Below the pieces are notes generated by a model, which ran no database searches, was not told the DNA's origin, and was given only the letters and a program-made list of their open reading frames with translations. From assembly GCA_905198825.1 (NCBI GenBank), contig CAJKEF010000005.1, positions 1 to 22,865 of the forward strand: 22,865 nucleotides of DNA, read 5' to 3'. Shown piece by piece: positions 21,637 to 22,865 of this stretch. Each line of letters starts with the position of its first letter. The stretch's first letter is position 1. Position numbers and translations under genes: made by a program. The stretch is from an uncultured Collinsella sp. (GTDB lineage Bacteria; Actinomycetota; Coriobacteriia; Coriobacteriales; Coriobacteriaceae).

Positions 21637-22752
21637 TTTCGCAGCCGTCCACGATCGAGCTATTTTGTGTCTAACGGGCATCTTTTCGTCGATTACTCCC
21701 AATTTTGTCCAGTCAACGAATAGTTCAGACCGGAGTAATGTCTCAGCCCTTTGCTCATCTGAGCTTTTATCACGATATTCAGCATCGAGCATCCTGCATA
21801 CGGCCTTAACGATCGCGCGGAATCTATCCTCATCGGATATCTGTCTGTGTGTCAGGAGAAGTACATCGTAGCCCATGGCCTGAAGGGCTGTCATGCGGTC
21901 AGCGTCACGCAAGCCATCCCCTGCGCGTCCGTGCGAGGCCTTTCCCTGACATTCAATGGCCACCTGTCGCTTGCCATCCGGCGAAGAGAGAAGTAGGTCG
22001 ATATATACACGGGACTTTCCCACAATCGCTCGAGCACTTGTGCTTAGCGTCACTTCGACATTGAGCTCTATGCCGCAAAACCCTTCGCCCCCCAGGGCTC
22101 GCGGCAGTCCAAGCAACAAATACGCCTCGACCTCAAAAGGCGACGCGGCACCCAATGGAACGAGTTGTGATACCGCCATAAATCTATTGCCGTAACGCAT
22201 CCCGCAAACATCTGAACAAAAACGGTCAAGGTCTCCGCCCAAAACCAAAGCGTCTCGACGCCATAAATTTGAGGCAGTGCCGTCCTCGGACGGGCAGCGC
22301 ACCCAACCGAACGTTGTCGAAATCGCACCTGAATCAATTGCACGCCTAAGCTCCGCCTCAAGTGCCGCCGGCAGAGCGCACACCGCAAACAAGCCACACA
22401 TCTCCGCCAATACCAAAAGAAGCTGAAGATCCGTCAGATGCCGCGACATGATGAATGCCGTCAGCAGAGGAGACGTAACCAAAAACCCATGCTCCGTTTC
22501 CAGCGCGGATTCCCTGGGGAGCTCACCAAGAAACAGCCGCTGCCTAATGCTGGCAGGACAAGTCCGTTTGTTTCTCGTCCGAACCAATGTATACAACGGA
22601 AAGCCGAACACAACCGCAGCCGTCGGGTTACGGGCGAGGTCATATCGCTGCCGGTCTTCTTCCGGCCGTGGAAGCGGCGGACATAGAGCGCGGACCTGAG
22701 GGGGCAAACGCCAATACCTAAAAGCCGATATGTCACAAAGTAGATCCTTCAT
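21625..22752 (-). CDS. Unrecognised protein with PD-(D/E)XK-like C-terminal core
   Basis: 375 residues if ATG 22752 is used; a GTG two codons earlier is also possible. Neither has a clear ribosome site. No family is recognised for the N-terminal ~240 residues, which open with SAFRYWRLPP and are rich in Leu, Arg and Cys. The C-terminal part has YIDLLL with D252, then VAIECQGK with E267, Q269 and K271, then DADRMTALQAMGYDVLLLTH. This succession resembles DUF559/Vsr-like and AbiEi-associated endonuclease folds. Base composition is more mixed and codon use looser than in its neighbours, which may indicate accessory DNA. The final residues (KLSE-stop) are encoded by the arm of the 124-bp repeat. 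A nuclease or defence role is inferred. Confidence 0.6.
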   Translation of the reverse strand: MKDLLCDISAFRYWRLPPQVRALCPPLPRPEEDRQRYDLARNPTAAVVFGFPLYTLVRTRNKRTCPASIRQRLFLGELPRESALETEHGFLVTSPLLTAFIMSRHLTDLQLLLVLAEMCGLFAVCALPAALEAELRRAIDSGAISTTFGWVRCPSEDGTASNLWRRDALVLGGDLDRFCSDVCGMRYGNRFMAVSQLVPLGAASPFEVEAYLLLGLPRALGGEGFCGIELNVEVTLSTSARAIVGKSRVYIDLLLSSPDGKRQVAIECQGKASHGRAGDGLRDADRMTALQAMGYDVLLLTHRQISDEDRFRAIVKAVCRMLDAEYRDKSSDEQRAETLLRSELFVDWTKLGVIDEKMPVRHKIARSWTAAKLSE

Positions 22753-22793
22753 ACGCACAGGAAACCACGAATTTCAACCCAGTCAGTCACGCA

Positions 22794-22811
22794 TTGGCGC
22801 GAACGCGCCAA
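22794..22811. promoter_or_regulatory. Palindrome upstream of the unrecognised minus-strand gene
   Basis: TTGGCGC (22794-22800) and GCGCCAA (22805-22811) are perfect 7-bp arms around GAAC, about 42 bp before the start codon. On the minus strand a T run precedes rather than follows the stem, so it is not a terminator for that direction. An operator is possible. Confidence 0.35.
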
Positions 22812-22865
22812 AAATGGTGCCGAATGGACTGCCAAGTTTTCAACAGCCCTCCCCAACTGGCCAAA

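Noticed and set aside
1..22865. tRNA, rRNA, CRISPR array, insertion sequence or prophage genes
   Set aside because: I looked for T-loop-like motifs, regularly spaced repeats and transposase motifs in the gaps and found none that hold up.

Overview
The window reads as a chromosome segment of a GC-rich anaerobic actinobacterium, most likely of the Coriobacteriia (Collinsella or a close relative). This is an inference from several signs: strongly GC-biased third codon positions, an actinobacterial-type DUF3516 helicase, a reverse-type rubrerythrin typical of strict anaerobes, and a stand-alone bacterial Elp3. I see no rRNA, tRNA, CRISPR array, transposase or phage gene. No gene-free stretch exceeds about 300 bases.

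Layout. (1) 1-4133, plus strand: the 3' end of a TerB-C-type protein, a DUF2791/BrxD-like P-loop ATPase and a large Lhr-like superfamily 2 helicase. They form one tight operon, a candidate DNA-processing or defence module that continues beyond the left edge. (2) 4160-8657, minus strand: an Elp3 radical SAM/acetyltransferase followed by a spermidine-synthase-fold protein, and an XRE regulator with membrane segments overlapping a DUF4097 protein. (3) 8925-13747, plus strand: a Trm9-like methyltransferase, a TrmB-like methyltransferase that lacks a usual catalytic Asp, and a DUF3516 Ski2-like helicase. (4) 13826-17690, minus strand: a DUF2130 coiled-coil protein, a ChbG/HpnK-type deacetylase, a calcineurin-like phosphoesterase, a 59-residue highly charged protein and a HIRAN-domain protein. 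A possible 62-residue Cys-rich protein lies just upstream. (5) 17956-20565, minus strand: an iron-type alcohol dehydrogenase and an aldehyde dehydrogenase in one operon, behind two similar palindromes. (6) 20686-21446, plus strand: a reverse rubrerythrin with a Fur/PerR-like palindrome, a good promoter, a structured leader and a terminator. (7) 21625-22752, minus strand: an unrecognised protein with a PD-(D/E)XK-like motif.

Two repeat families run through the intergenic spaces. The first is a roughly 123-bp long-hairpin element, with copies at 10822-10944 and 21513-21636. Both copies share 18-19 bp terminal inverted repeats and a conserved loop word (CGCAGGTAAAT). Their middle stems differ in sequence but still pair, so the fold itself appears to be conserved. 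The second is a short REP-like palindrome with a GGGACAGG-type core, present three times (1574, 15681, 16509), once inside the TerB/ATPase/helicase operon. The most promising material for follow-up is the left-edge module, the 123-bp structured element and the small genes at 17166-17889.
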